DNA from: CAYXVB01 sp964467785
GTDB taxonomy: Bacteria; Bdellovibrionota; UBA1018
Length of the DNA stretch: 21,915 nt
Direction: 5' to 3'
Assembly (NCBI GenBank): GCA_964467785.1
Contig: CAYXVB010000051.1
Coordinates: 1 to 21,915, forward strand
The translations under genes and the position numbers were made by a program. The notes below the pieces were generated by a model, which saw only the letters and a program-made list of their open reading frames with translations, was not told the origin of the DNA and searched no databases. Positions within the stretch are counted from its first letter, which is position 1, and each line of letters opens with the position of its first letter. Positions 1 through 8,002 of this stretch are shown here, one piece after another.

Positions 1-2
1 GC

Positions 3-899
3 GCGGATCCTCGCCTCGTTTTCCCCGAGGCAAAGAGCATCCTATGCGTCGCCTGGCCTTACGACTCAAGGCCAGCCGGATCCACCGATCCAGCCGTAGG
101 ACCGCGTTACGCGCGCTACCTGCGGGCACGCGACTATCACACGGATATCGCGGAACGACTCGAAGCCCTGATGAAGGGACTCGCCGCTTCCGATCCCGAG
201 CTGAAATGGAAAGTCTGCGTCGATACCAGCGCCGTGTTCGAACGACGCTGGGCCGCGCTCGCGGGCCTGGGTTGGATCGGCAAAAACACCCTGCTCATCC
301 ATCCGCAATTGGGCAGCTACCTATTTCTCGCAGTAGTCCTCATCAACCGAGAGACCGGCCATGGCCCCGCGCCGATAGCAAACTACTGCGGCCATTGCTC
401 CCGCTGCCTCAAGGGCTGTCCCACGGGCGCACTCACTGAGCCGGGCAAACTCGACTCCAACCGCTGCATCAGCTATCACACGCTCGAAAACCGAAGCGAG
501 ATTTCCCTGCCCGGCACGGCAGGCTGGATCGCGGGATGTGACCTTTGCCAGGAGGCCTGCCCCTTCAATACCAAGGCTATTCGCGCGTCGGCCGGAGCTC
601 CCGCCCCCGAGGATGCCGCAATCGCACTGGTCCGCTGGGAACAGCTGCTGGCCGAACCAGAGGAGCTGTATCGCGTGAGAGTGAAGGGATCATCCCTTTC
701 GCGTGTCAAACCTGCCATGTGGCGGCGCAATCTTGCGATCGCGCTGCGGGACTCATATGAATTGCTTCATCCCGCTTCCCGAACGGAATTTGCACGCCGC
801 CTTGCACCCCTGGCACAGGAGCGCCTCCGACTTGAAACCGACTCCACCGTACGCTCCGAGTGGGAGCGCACGGTGGGCCAATTGATCAACCCCCCTTAG
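3..899 (+). CDS. queG: Epoxyqueuosine reductase QueG, 5'-truncated by the window edge
   Basis: QueG reduces epoxyqueuosine to queuosine in the wobble base of tRNAs with GUN anticodons, using cobalamin and two [4Fe-4S] clusters in the cytoplasm. The frame is open from base 3, so the N-terminus lies outside the window; the internal ATG at 171 is not the real start because codons before it already read as QueG (PRYARYLRARDYH). Visible hallmarks are VDTSAVFERR with the presumed catalytic Asp at 222-224, then GLGWIGKNTLL, a first cluster motif CGHCSRCLKGCP from 387, and a second motif CDLCQEACP from 537. About 100 residues follow the clusters, including a stretch (RVKPAMWRRNLAIAL) like the HEAT-type C-terminal part of the long QueG form. 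It converges with the gene ending at 929, only 29 nt away, with no clear terminator between. Identification is firm; only the 5' end is missing. Confidence 0.95.
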   Translation, partial: ADPRLVFPEAKSILCVAWPYDSRPAGSTDPAVGPRYARYLRARDYHTDIAERLEALMKGLAASDPELKWKVCVDTSAVFERRWAALAGLGWIGKNTLLIHPQLGSYLFLAVVLINRETGHGPAPIANYCGHCSRCLKGCPTGALTEPGKLDSNRCISYHTLENRSEISLPGTAGWIAGCDLCQEACPFNTKAIRASAGAPAPEDAAIALVRWEQLLAEPEELYRVRVKGSSLSRVKPAMWRRNLAIALRDSYELLHPASRTEFARRLAPLAQERLRLETDSTVRSEWERTVGQLINPP

Positions 900-928
900 G
901 GTCCAAATCGACTTAGAGACGGCACCAA

Positions 929-1549
929 TCAGAACGGAAGATCTTCGAATTCGCGACCAACCCGAGGCGAGCTGCCGTCGTTGACCGCGTCCGGACCATA
1001 ATCCGGGTCACGGCGTGCGAAATCCGGATCGTACATGCCATCGGGACCAATGGGAGCGCCGTTATCCATCGATCCGGAAGAACCGGAGCCGCCATAGCTG
1101 CGACCGTCGTCAAAGCGGCCACGATTGGCCGGCGCATGATCCACGCGGCAATGCGTCTCGACGTTGAACCAACGGCTCCAGCCGCCGGTGTGATTGATAT
1201 AACGCTTCTGTTTTGTCAAACAGAGGAAGAGCTTGGGCTGACCGCGCGAACTTTTGGCAGCGACTTCAAAGTTGAGCGCCACGCCTTCAAAGTTGCGTGA
1301 AGAGTTCGTGCACTGTTGCAGTAAACGAGCCTTTCGGATCATGCCCGCTTTCTTGATACTCAAATCGCCAAACCAGGCATGAAGACCGGCGGCATCCTCA
1401 GCAGCTTGGAAATAGACATTCCCCCGGGCGACTGCCAGCTGGCCATTTCGACAGTTGAGGGATCCGGCTTCCGCGGAACTCACGAATGCGACGCCCGTGA
1501 GAACTGTTAAAATACCTGCCATAGCCAAACCAAAATTGCGCTGAATCAT
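929..1549 (-). CDS. Small secreted protein with four cysteines, function unknown
   Basis: I do not recognise the family. From the ATG at 1549 the protein is 206 residues; a GTG at 1561 would add four residues. The N-terminus is a clear Sec signal peptide (MIQRNFG, hydrophobic core to about residue 24, predicted cleavage after SSAEA). The mature part has four cysteines (33, 80, 110, 134), an even number consistent with two disulfides in the periplasm or outside the cell. Residues 138-206 are rich in Gly, Ser, Asp and Pro and look disordered and acidic. No Shine-Dalgarno sequence is obvious at either start. It lies 48 nt downstream of the thioredoxin-like gene (36 nt if GTG is used), so it may be the last gene of the MFS operon or have its own promoter. 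A small inverted repeat, AGAGT-ca-ACTCT, sits in that gap at 1579-1590. Confidence 0.72.
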   Translation of the reverse strand: MIQRNFGLAMAGILTVLTGVAFVSSAEAGSLNCRNGQLAVARGNVYFQAAEDAAGLHAWFGDLSIKKAGMIRKARLLQQCTNSSRNFEGVALNFEVAAKSSRGQPKLFLCLTKQKRYINHTGGWSRWFNVETHCRVDHAPANRGRFDDGRSYGGSGSSGSMDNGAPIGPDGMYDPDFARRDPDYGPDAVNDGSSPRVGREFEDLPF

Positions 1550-1597
1550 GATGCACTGCACTATTTCAAATTCTACAGAGAGTCAACTCTAAACCGG

Positions 1598-2656
1598 TCA
1601 AACTCGCGCCCCAACTAGGATCCCATAGAGCGCGACGCGTGCAGTTGCGGCGCAGGGAAAGCGCAGATCCACATTGCGACTCCTCTCCGGAAGCGCGGAC
1701 AATGTCTCGAAAACTCGGCCCTTTCCGACCTCCGGACAGATCACCGTGCGCCCCTCGTCAGTCATCTCAAGATCGGAGCCCGAGGCGGCATCAAAAACCG
1801 GCTTGCCGTCCAGCTCAACCACGATTTCGGCCGGAGTGGCGGCATTGGGGGCGAGCGATTCGGCGATGATCGCCAGATGGGTCCCCATGCAATGGAACGA
1901 AATCCTCGCCTGCGGATCAGAAGTGGTGATCCGGGACCCGTCCTTGATCCACCGACCCGAAATCCGAAATCCCTGTACGGGATAGGATTCTGAGCCGGAA
2001 CTATCGGTTAGGAAATCCGCGACCCACTCAGGCTTGGCTTCTGGACCGGAACTCGGCTTGGAAACGAAGCCGGGTTTTGGAAAACAGGAAGGATCCGAAA
2101 AATCAAAGCGGGCCACGTCTCGAATCGCCGCCTCGATTTCTTCCATCAAAGGTGCGAGCGGCAATCCAGGATCCCGGCTTCGGAGAAAACGCTGCATCGC
2201 CGTTTCGCCTTCGACGAGCACCCGCGTGGCACTGAAGCTGGACACAGCCTTTCCTCCGTCCAACAGCAGAAACCAGGGCGAACCGTCCGCCTGGAATGCT
2301 TTAGCGATCANNNNNNNNNNCAAGCCCTCAAGATATCCCGGCGCAATCTGGAACGGATAGGTCACCCGGATGACCGCCAAGCTGCCGACCGTCTTACTCG
2401 AATATCGTCGATTCCACTCGCGAGCCAGGCGCACAAAAGACCGGCCGTCATAGCAGAGCGGATCAAAGAAAAAGATCATCCAAGAACTCTGAACGAACTC
2501 CTTGTCGAGCGGGTACACGCTGACCGCGCCTCCGGCCTGCCTGATCGCGGCAAGACGCGGAACCGACCCGCTCCAAAACGGCGCAAGTTGGGAACGGGCC
2601 TGGGCGATGGCTTCCTCTTCGCTCAAAACCTTTTCTTTTTTTTGCCAGGCGGCCAT
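1598..2656 (-). CDS. Thioredoxin-fold protein without CXXC plus a DipZ-like C-terminal module; contains an assembly gap
   Basis: The protein is 352 codons as assembled, four of them unknown. Residues about 40-175 follow the thioredoxin/redoxin pattern: a hydrophobic strand (SSWMIFFFD), a helix (GRSFVRLAREWNRRY), a strand (LAVIRV), then SPWFLLLDGGK. Where the redox CXXC should be, the sequence reads PLCYDG with a single Cys (residue 68), so ordinary disulfide exchange is not expected. Residues about 225-352 resemble the beta-rich domain found at the C-terminus of DipZ-type thioredoxin proteins (GFRISGRWIKDG, then VVELDGKPVF, ending VALYGILVG). No signal peptide is visible, so it appears cytoplasmic. 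The start is supported by GGGAGAG at 2666-2672, 9 nt upstream. It starts 3 nt after the MFS stop and is surely co-transcribed with it. Ten Ns at 2311-2320 fall in the thioredoxin part; the frame continues across them. The substrate is unknown, and the domain calls are by eye. Confidence 0.7.
   Translation of the reverse strand: MAAWQKKEKVLSEEEAIAQARSQLAPFWSGSVPRLAAIRQAGGAVSVYPLDKEFVQSSWMIFFFDPLCYDGRSFVRLAREWNRRYSSKTVGSLAVIRVTYPFQIAPGYLEGLXXXXIAKAFQADGSPWFLLLDGGKAVSSFSATRVLVEGETAMQRFLRSRDPGLPLAPLMEEIEAAIRDVARFDFSDPSCFPKPGFVSKPSSGPEAKPEWVADFLTDSSGSESYPVQGFRISGRWIKDGSRITTSDPQARISFHCMGTHLAIIAESLAPNAATPAEIVVELDGKPVFDAASGSDLEMTDEGRTVICPEVGKGRVFETLSALPERSRNVDLRFPCAATARVALYGILVGARV
2311..2320. other. 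Assembly gap (10 Ns)
   Basis: Ten undetermined bases interrupt the thioredoxin-like gene. Both sides read in one frame without correction, so if the placeholder is not the true length, the missing length should still equal 10 nt modulo 3. Four residues are unknown here. Confidence 0.99.
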
Positions 2657-2659
2657 GGA

Positions 2660-4072
2660 TCAGTTCTCTCCCGTCACGCTAGTGGCAACTGGCACGGCAT
2701 TGCGCGGACGCCCAAGCGCCGCCAAGATGGCCAAAATCGCGAATGCCGCATTAATCATGAAAGTGATATGAAGCGCGGAAATGGAATCGCCGCCCGTGGC
2801 GATACGCCTCCATGAAAACAGCCCAGTCGCCATGCCGGTCCCGAACACGAGGCCCAGATTGCGAATGGTCGCGAGCAGCGCGCTGGCGACTCCGAGTTTG
2901 GCGATCGGCACGGCGCTCATGATGAAATTGTTATTCGGCGACTGGAATAGTCCGATGGAAAGGCCCATGCATGCCAGCGAGCCGATGATCCCGAGATAGG
3001 ACATCGCGGGATGCAAGCCCGGCCCAAGCACGCCGGACATAAGCATCAGCGCGACACCGAGAGTGAGGGAACCCGCAACCGTCAATCCCTGGCCGCCGAG
3101 CCGATCGGAGAGGCGACCGCTCACCGGGGCCACAATGAAGATCGTCACCGGGATCGCAGTCATGAACAAGCCAGCCTGATGTGGAGGAAAACCCATCACT
3201 TCCTCGAGGAAGAATGGGTAAAGTACCGTCACCGAGGAAAAGGCGATCGAGACCAGAAAGCTCGCGAGATTAGCTGTCCAGAAAGCCCGATCCTTCATCA
3301 GTGAAAGATCGAACAGTGGAGCGCGGGCCCGCGATTCGACAAAGATGAACGCACCACCAAACAGTGCGCTGACCAGCGCAAGCGACCAGCGCGATGGGAT
3401 GAGCAGCTCGCCGCCTATCACAAAGTGAGGCGGATCGACGAGCATGAGGATCGAAACCAGGAGTACCGTCTGCAGAAAAGCACCCGCCCAGTCAAATGGG
3501 GCCCGCTGCCGGATGAGCAGGTCCACCGGGACGTGCTTGAGCACCAGCGTGGCGCCGAGGATGCCGATCGGAAGATTGACGAAGAAGATGCTGCGCCAGC
3601 CCAGCTCGCTGATCATGAAGCCGCCAATGCTCGGACCCGAGATGAGCCCTGCGCTCACAACCATGGCCAGGATGCCGAGCGCGGAGCCACGCTGCTTGGA
3701 CGGAAAGGCGGCAGTGATGATCGCGGGACCGTTCACCATGAGCATCGAGGCCCCGAGGCCCTGAATCGCACGCGAAATCACCAATTGGGAGAGGCTCGTC
3801 GAAAAGCCGCAAAGCGCGGAGCCCGTGACGAATACGACGTAGCCGGCGACGAACACTCGGCGACGGCCCACTTCGTCGGACATCCGCCCAAACGGCAGCA
3901 GAAGGCAGGTGATCATGAATAGATAGCTGATGACGACCCAACGGATCGCGAAGAGATCCACGTGGAGATCCTTCGTCAAAGTCGGCAGCGCGATGTTCAC
4001 GATGCTGGAGTCGAGGGTCGCCATGAATGTGCCGCAGGCGACCGAAGCCAGCACCCACCATTTCTTGAACAT
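2660..4072 (-). CDS. MFS drug/solute exporter, DHA2 (EmrB/QacA-like, 14-TM) type
   Basis: The 470-residue product is an inner-membrane major facilitator, most like proton-driven DHA2 exporters. Visible family motifs are LDSSIVNIALP in TM1 (motif D1), GRMSDEVGRRRVF between TM2 and TM3 (motif A), SRAIQGLGASML (motif B region) and GLISGPSIGGFMISELGW followed by FFVNLPIGI (motif C, typical of antiporters). A second motif-A-like loop, GRLSDRLGGQG, begins the C-terminal half. Length is normal for a 14-TM member. The substrate cannot be told from sequence. It is the first gene of a leftward group, and its divergent neighbour is the transketolase operon 86 nt away. No regulator gene is adjacent, unlike many drug-efflux loci. 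The ATG at 4072 fits directly before TM1; its Shine-Dalgarno sequence is weak. Confidence 0.9.
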   Translation of the reverse strand: MFKKWWVLASVACGTFMATLDSSIVNIALPTLTKDLHVDLFAIRWVVISYLFMITCLLLPFGRMSDEVGRRRVFVAGYVVFVTGSALCGFSTSLSQLVISRAIQGLGASMLMVNGPAIITAAFPSKQRGSALGILAMVVSAGLISGPSIGGFMISELGWRSIFFVNLPIGILGATLVLKHVPVDLLIRQRAPFDWAGAFLQTVLLVSILMLVDPPHFVIGGELLIPSRWSLALVSALFGGAFIFVESRARAPLFDLSLMKDRAFWTANLASFLVSIAFSSVTVLYPFFLEEVMGFPPHQAGLFMTAIPVTIFIVAPVSGRLSDRLGGQGLTVAGSLTLGVALMLMSGVLGPGLHPAMSYLGIIGSLACMGLSIGLFQSPNNNFIMSAVPIAKLGVASALLATIRNLGLVFGTGMATGLFSWRRIATGGDSISALHITFMINAAFAILAILAALGRPRNAVPVATSVTGEN

Positions 4073-4120
4073 TTTTCTAGCCTATCAACATTACTAGCAG
4101 CCTTCAACGAACGAAAAAGA

Positions 4121-4141
4121 GGGTTCCCACTGCCCGAACCC
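4121..4141. promoter_or_regulatory. Inverted repeat in the divergent MFS/transketolase promoter region
   Basis: GGGTTC (4121-4126) and GAACCC (4136-4141) form a perfect 6-bp inverted repeat with a 9-nt spacer, ending 17 nt before the transketolase ATG in the 86-nt gap that must hold promoters for both directions. It could be an operator or a 5'-leader hairpin. No convincing -35/-10 pair was found, so the role is inferred from position only. Confidence 0.3.
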
Positions 4142-4158
4142 GTTGGTATGGTGCCCCC

Positions 4159-5028
4159 ATGAAACCCCTGCAACCATCCCAAAACCAGTCCCTCGAAGCA
4201 CTGGCACGTGGCGCCGCGGAGCTTCGTGTTTGGATCATTGACATGCTGGAAGCCGCAAAGTCCGGTCACCCCGGTGGCAGCCTCTCCGCGATTGACCTGA
4301 TGAACGCGCTCTGGTTCGCCGAAATGCGAGGCGTTGAGCCCGACGCTCTGGCCGCGGATCGCGACCGCTTCGTCCTGTCCAAGGGTCACGCTGTTCCCGC
4401 GCTTTACGCGGTACTTGCGAAAAAGGGGTTCATTCCGGTCGAGGAGCTCAAGACGCTCCGACAAACCGGCGCCCGCCTCCAAGGGCATCCAGACCGGGTC
4501 CGTATGCCGATTGTCGAGGCATCCACCGGCTCTCTGGGACAGGGCTTATCAGTCGCCCAAGGGCTCGCTCTCGGTCTCCGGATGGAAGGAAAGAAGTCGC
4601 GCGTCTACTGCCTGCTGGGCGACGGCGAGATCCAAGAAGGCCAGGTCTGGGAGGCCGCTATGTCGGCCCCCAAGTTCGAGCTCTCCAACCTGATCGCGAT
4701 CGTCGACAACAACAACGGGCAAATCGACGGCCCCGTGGACAAGGTCATGCCGCTTGAGCCGCTCGCCGACAAGTGGCGCGCCTTTGGCTGGCACGTGATC
4801 GACATCAACGGCCATGACTATAAGCAAATCCTAGCGGCCTACGGCGAAGCCCGCGAGGCGCACGAACGCGGCAGTAAAAAGCCGGTGCTGATCCTAGCTC
4901 GAACAGTCAAGGGAAAGGGCGTCTCGTTCATGGAACACAAGATCGAATGGCATGGCGTGGCCCCCAAGGCCGAGGAAGCCCGGCTCGCCCGCGCGGAAAT
5001 TCTCAATGGAGGCAAATCCAATGGCTAA
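4159..5028 (+). CDS. Transketolase, N-terminal (thiamine diphosphate-binding) subunit
   Basis: Transketolase moves two-carbon units between sugar phosphates in the pentose phosphate pathway. Here the enzyme is split in two, and this 289-residue subunit carries the pyrophosphate-binding half. Visible residues are His37 in SGHPGGSLS, His77 in LSKGHA, the thiamine-diphosphate/Mg motif GDGEIQEGQVWEAA (Asp155) ending in NNN (184-186), and VKGKGVSFME near the C-terminus. Length matches other split N-terminal subunits. The ATG at 4159 is the first in frame and fits the family N-terminus, though no good Shine-Dalgarno precedes it. The gene overlaps the C-terminal subunit by 8 nt and heads a four-gene operon running to 7509. 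Confidence 0.95.
   Translation: MKPLQPSQNQSLEALARGAAELRVWIIDMLEAAKSGHPGGSLSAIDLMNALWFAEMRGVEPDALAADRDRFVLSKGHAVPALYAVLAKKGFIPVEELKTLRQTGARLQGHPDRVRMPIVEASTGSLGQGLSVAQGLALGLRMEGKKSRVYCLLGDGEIQEGQVWEAAMSAPKFELSNLIAIVDNNNGQIDGPVDKVMPLEPLADKWRAFGWHVIDINGHDYKQILAAYGEAREAHERGSKKPVLILARTVKGKGVSFMEHKIEWHGVAPKAEEARLARAEILNGGKSNG
5008..5012 (+). promoter_or_regulatory. Ribosome binding site deciding the start of the transketolase C-terminal subunit
   Basis: GGAGG lies 8 nt before the ATG at 5021, inside the last codons of the preceding gene. It favours 5021 over in-frame ATGs at 4952 and 5006 and points to translational coupling of the two subunits. Confidence 0.75.
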
Positions 5029-5968
5029 AGCCACACGTCAAGCATTCGGTGAATCTTTGGCTCGCCTCGGCGAAATGCACCGTGAGATCGTCGTCCTCGA
5101 CGCCGACCTCGCCAAGTCGACAAAGTCGGAGCTGTTCGCCAAAAAATATCCGGACCGCTTCTTCGAGATGGGAATCGCTGAAGCCAACATGATCGGCACG
5201 GCAGCGGGCCTCGCCTTCACCGGCAAGGTCCCTTTCCTTTGCTCCTTCGGCGCATTCCTCACCGGACGCTACGACACGATCCGACTTTCGGTTTCCTACG
5301 CCAACGCCAATGTCCGCCTCATCGGCACGCATGCCGGCGTAGGCATCGGCGACGACGGTCACAGCCAGATGGGACTCGAGGATATCTCCCTCATGCGCGC
5401 GCTACCGCAGATGGCCGTGTTCCAACCCATGGATGCCAAAGAAACCGAACTGCTGATGGACTATCTCGTCCAAAATCACCGGGGCCCAGCCTATGTGCGA
5501 CTCACCCGCCAAAACCTTCCGGATTTCTTCCCGGCCGGCGCCAAGTTCGAACCGGGCAAGCTGATGGAAGTCCACTCGGGCGGCGCTCAGCCCGAGATCG
5601 TCTTCATCGGAAGCGGTGCGGGCGTGGCCGAAGCCGTCGGAGCGGCCAAAGACCTCTCTGCGCAAGGAATCACCGCCTCGGTTTGGAACGCCGGCACGCT
5701 CAAGCCTTTTGACGACGCGCGGACGATCGAGCTTGCCCGGCAGGCCAAACTCATTGTGTCTGTCGAGGACCACTCGGTCATCGGCGGCCTCGGAAGCTGC
5801 GTCGCGGACGCGCTCGCGCATGTCGGAAATCATGCCCCGCTGATCAAAGTGGGCGTGCAGGATACCTTCGGCGAAAGCGGCGATCCGGCCGAGCTGTTCG
5901 ACAAACACGGCATCTCCGCCAAGAAAGTCGCCGCTACCGCGGCCAAAGCTCTGAAAGAGCTGCGCTGA
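5021..5968 (+). CDS. Transketolase, C-terminal (pyrimidine-binding) subunit
   Basis: This is the partner half of the split transketolase, 315 residues from the ATG at 5021 (MAKATRQAFGESL). It carries the pyrimidine-binding domain with the conserved Glu that activates thiamine diphosphate (FFEMGIAEANM, Glu54), the aromatic-rich FLCSFGAFLTGRYD segment, and the C-terminal transketolase domain (VEDHSVIGGLGS). Both halves keep their key motifs, so an active heteromer is expected. The start overlaps the upstream stop by 8 nt, and the next gene follows after 3 nt. A longer in-frame reading from 4952 adds 23 basic, Pro-rich residues that do not look like the family and is rejected. Confidence 0.95.
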   Translation: MAKATRQAFGESLARLGEMHREIVVLDADLAKSTKSELFAKKYPDRFFEMGIAEANMIGTAAGLAFTGKVPFLCSFGAFLTGRYDTIRLSVSYANANVRLIGTHAGVGIGDDGHSQMGLEDISLMRALPQMAVFQPMDAKETELLMDYLVQNHRGPAYVRLTRQNLPDFFPAGAKFEPGKLMEVHSGGAQPEIVFIGSGAGVAEAVGAAKDLSAQGITASVWNAGTLKPFDDARTIELARQAKLIVSVEDHSVIGGLGSCVADALAHVGNHAPLIKVGVQDTFGESGDPAELFDKHGISAKKVAATAAKALKELR

Positions 5969-5971
5969 GCG

Positions 5972-7021
5972 ATGAAGGCCTGGCGCATCACCCGTCATGG
6001 CGGGCCCGAAGTCCTCGAATATCTCGAGCTTCCGGACCCGATCGCGGGACCGATGCAAGTCCGTGTCCGCATCGAAGCGGTAGGACTCAACCACCTTGAC
6101 GTCTGGACGCGCAAGGGTGTGCCGGGGCACAAGTTTCCGCTGCCGATCACGCCGGGTTGCGATGTCGCGGGCGTGATCGATTCTTTTGGACCGGGAGCGG
6201 CAGAAGCCCTCGATCTCAAGGCCGGCGATCCAGTCGTCCTGAGCGCGGGCACGTCCTGCGGGCGTTGCGAGCAGTGCTTGGGCGGCTTCGACCCGCTATG
6301 CCCCCGCTACGGAATCATCGGAGAAACCCAGGATGGCGGCTGCGCCGATTACCTGGTCGTTCCGGTTGCCAACGTGATCCGGAGGCCCGCGGGCTTGAGC
6401 GCGGTGGAGGCAGCGGCGCTGCCGATCCCTTATCTCACCGCTTGGACCATGATTTATCGCAAAGCGGTTGTACGCCCCGGCGAGACGATCCTGATCCAGG
6501 CCGGCGGAAGCGGCGTATCGGTCGCGGCTATCCAGATGGCCAAACTCAGCGGCGCGACCGTGATCACGACGGTGGGGAGCGACGAAAAAATAGCGAAGGC
6601 AAAGACTCTCGGCGCTGATTTCGTGATTCAGCACAGGGAGGCGCCGTTCCGTGACGAGGTGAAAAAGATCCTCGTGTCGCTCGGAAAGAAGGGATGCGAG
6701 GTCGTCATCGATCATGTCGGCTCGGACACCTTTGCCGACAGCCTCAAGTGCTTGGCCTGGGGAGGCCGATTCGTGACGTGCGGCGCGACCTCCGGCGCCG
6801 ACGTGAAGATCGACCTCAAGGCCGTGTTCTTCAAGAATCTCTCGATCCTCGGCTCCACGATGGGCAGCAAAGCGGACTTCATCCGCATCGTCGACCTCAT
6901 CGGCCAGGGCAAACTCCGGCCCGTGATCGACCGGACTTATCCGATGTCTGAACTGCCGGCCGCGATGACGCGGCTCGAGGATCGCTCCGTCTTTGGCAAA
7001 GTGGTTCTCACCCGACAATGA
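5972..7021 (+). CDS. Zinc-binding MDR-family dehydrogenase/reductase
   Basis: The 349-residue protein is a medium-chain dehydrogenase/reductase that probably reduces or oxidises a small carbonyl or alcohol with NAD(P)H in the cytoplasm. The N-terminal GroES-like domain has the structural-zinc cysteines C96, C99, C102 and C110 (CGRCEQCLGGFDPLC). The Rossmann domain has QAGGSGVSVAAIQ (176-188) for cofactor binding. The usual catalytic-zinc Cys near residue 40 is replaced (VGLNHLD) and the GHE motif reads GCD (62-64), so the catalytic zinc site may be absent, as in quinone-oxidoreductase-like members. The substrate is unknown. It follows the transketolase by 3 nt and overlaps the next gene by 4 nt (ATGA), so it is made with them, but the metabolic link is not clear. 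Confidence 0.88.
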   Translation: MKAWRITRHGGPEVLEYLELPDPIAGPMQVRVRIEAVGLNHLDVWTRKGVPGHKFPLPITPGCDVAGVIDSFGPGAAEALDLKAGDPVVLSAGTSCGRCEQCLGGFDPLCPRYGIIGETQDGGCADYLVVPVANVIRRPAGLSAVEAAALPIPYLTAWTMIYRKAVVRPGETILIQAGGSGVSVAAIQMAKLSGATVITTVGSDEKIAKAKTLGADFVIQHREAPFRDEVKKILVSLGKKGCEVVIDHVGSDTFADSLKCLAWGGRFVTCGATSGADVKIDLKAVFFKNLSILGSTMGSKADFIRIVDLIGQGKLRPVIDRTYPMSELPAAMTRLEDRSVFGKVVLTRQ

Positions 7022-7509
7022 TTTTTTTTGGGCATCTCGGAATCGGAAGCGCCCTCACCCGCCCTTTCCGCCGCCCGGATCCGTATCGGGCATGGCGGTG
7101 GCTTCTACTCGGCACCTTACTCCCCGACCTCATCGATAAGCCGCTTTATTACGGTCTCAGCTTCGCCACTGGCCTCAAAAGCGCCGATCTCGGCCTGATC
7201 TGCGGCACTCGTACATTCGGCCACACTCTGCTGCTTTGCGCCTGGATCGCGGGACTCGGCCGATTCAAGCGTTCCGACCAGTTCAAGGCGCTGGCGATGG
7301 GGTTGCTGACTCATCTCGCGCTCGATGCCGTTTTTGATCCGGCGCCCGGCTATCTTCTCTGGCCATTGACCTCTTTTCCGGCAATGCCGTTCAAGGACCT
7401 TCGGGAACATGTGATGAGCTGGGCGAACATCCGCTTGATCGCGGCTGAAGGCATCGGTGCCCTGTGGCTCGGATTCGAGGCGCGGGATTACTTCCGGCGC
7501 CGGAAATGA
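7018..7509 (+). CDS. YdjM/DUF457-like membrane protein, predicted metal-dependent hydrolase
   Basis: The 163-residue protein has three or four hydrophobic segments and the polar pattern of the YdjM/DUF457 membrane-bound metal-dependent hydrolases: FFGHLGIG (His6), GTLLPDLIDK (Asp37, Asp40), TFGHTLLL (His69) and LTHLALDA (His99, Asp103). These His and Asp residues are plausible metal ligands at the inner membrane. Reactions of this family are poorly defined. The ATG overlaps the dehydrogenase stop as ATGA, a typical coupled start. It is the last gene of the transketolase operon and converges on the DUF962 gene with a 31-nt gap that holds no obvious terminator. The family assignment rests on motif pattern. 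Confidence 0.68.
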   Translation: MIFFGHLGIGSALTRPFRRPDPYRAWRWLLLGTLLPDLIDKPLYYGLSFATGLKSADLGLICGTRTFGHTLLLCAWIAGLGRFKRSDQFKALAMGLLTHLALDAVFDPAPGYLLWPLTSFPAMPFKDLREHVMSWANIRLIAAEGIGALWLGFEARDYFRRRK

Positions 7510-7540
7510 CTGCGGTCGCTGTCCCGCACCAACTAGAATC

Positions 7541-8002
7541 TTAGGAGCGATAGATCCGCGCAAAAATCCAGAGCGGACCTACGAAGAGCTGCTTCAGGTT
7601 CATAAGAAAAGCGGGAGAGCGCTTTTCAAATACGGCATGACCGAGCAGCTGAAGCGCCCAGCCGATTGCCAATAGGAGCCAGAGCGCCGAAACAGGAAGC
7701 GCGGCTCCCCCGAAATAGGCGCCTAGCGTCACCAGACCATAAGGGGCGATCAGAGCAAAGTGCGACCAACTGAAGCGACCGTGCTCGAAACAAAATCCGC
7801 AAGCCCAGAGCATCGCCCAGAACCAAACGATCATTCCGACCGTGAGCGGAACGCCTGGCACGCGGAGCCGCGCCAACAATCCCAGCGTCGAGATGAGGAT
7901 CAACGGAATACCCACCTCATGCGTGATCCGATTTCCCTCGGTGCGATGGCAATCTTCGTAGCTTTCGAAATGGGATCTGAGCCGCCCGCCGATTCCGTTC
8001 AA
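7541..8002 (-). CDS. DUF962/Mpo1-like membrane protein
   Basis: The product is 153 residues from a TTG start at 8002. The N-terminal signature YEDCHRTEGNRITHEVGIPL (His19, His28) and the later WALQLLGHAVFEKRSPAF (His122) match the DUF962/YGL010w family. The yeast member Mpo1 is an iron-dependent dioxygenase of 2-hydroxy fatty acid alpha-oxidation that uses conserved histidines. Four hydrophobic segments place it in the membrane. The longer frame upstream (to 8101) lies inside the preceding gene and does not look like the family, whereas TTG overlaps the upstream TGA as TTGA with GGAGG 6 nt before it. It is the last gene of the kinase/secreted-protein operon. A bacterial role in membrane-lipid chemistry is inference. 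Confidence 0.78.
   Translation of the reverse strand: MNGIGGRLRSHFESYEDCHRTEGNRITHEVGIPLILISTLGLLARLRVPGVPLTVGMIVWFWAMLWACGFCFEHGRFSWSHFALIAPYGLVTLGAYFGGAALPVSALWLLLAIGWALQLLGHAVFEKRSPAFLMNLKQLFVGPLWIFARIYRS

Noticed and set aside
4952..5020. Longer N-terminus for the transketolase C-terminal subunit
   Set aside because: The added residues are basic and Pro-rich, overlap the upstream gene by 77 nt, and a good Shine-Dalgarno precedes the ATG at 5021.
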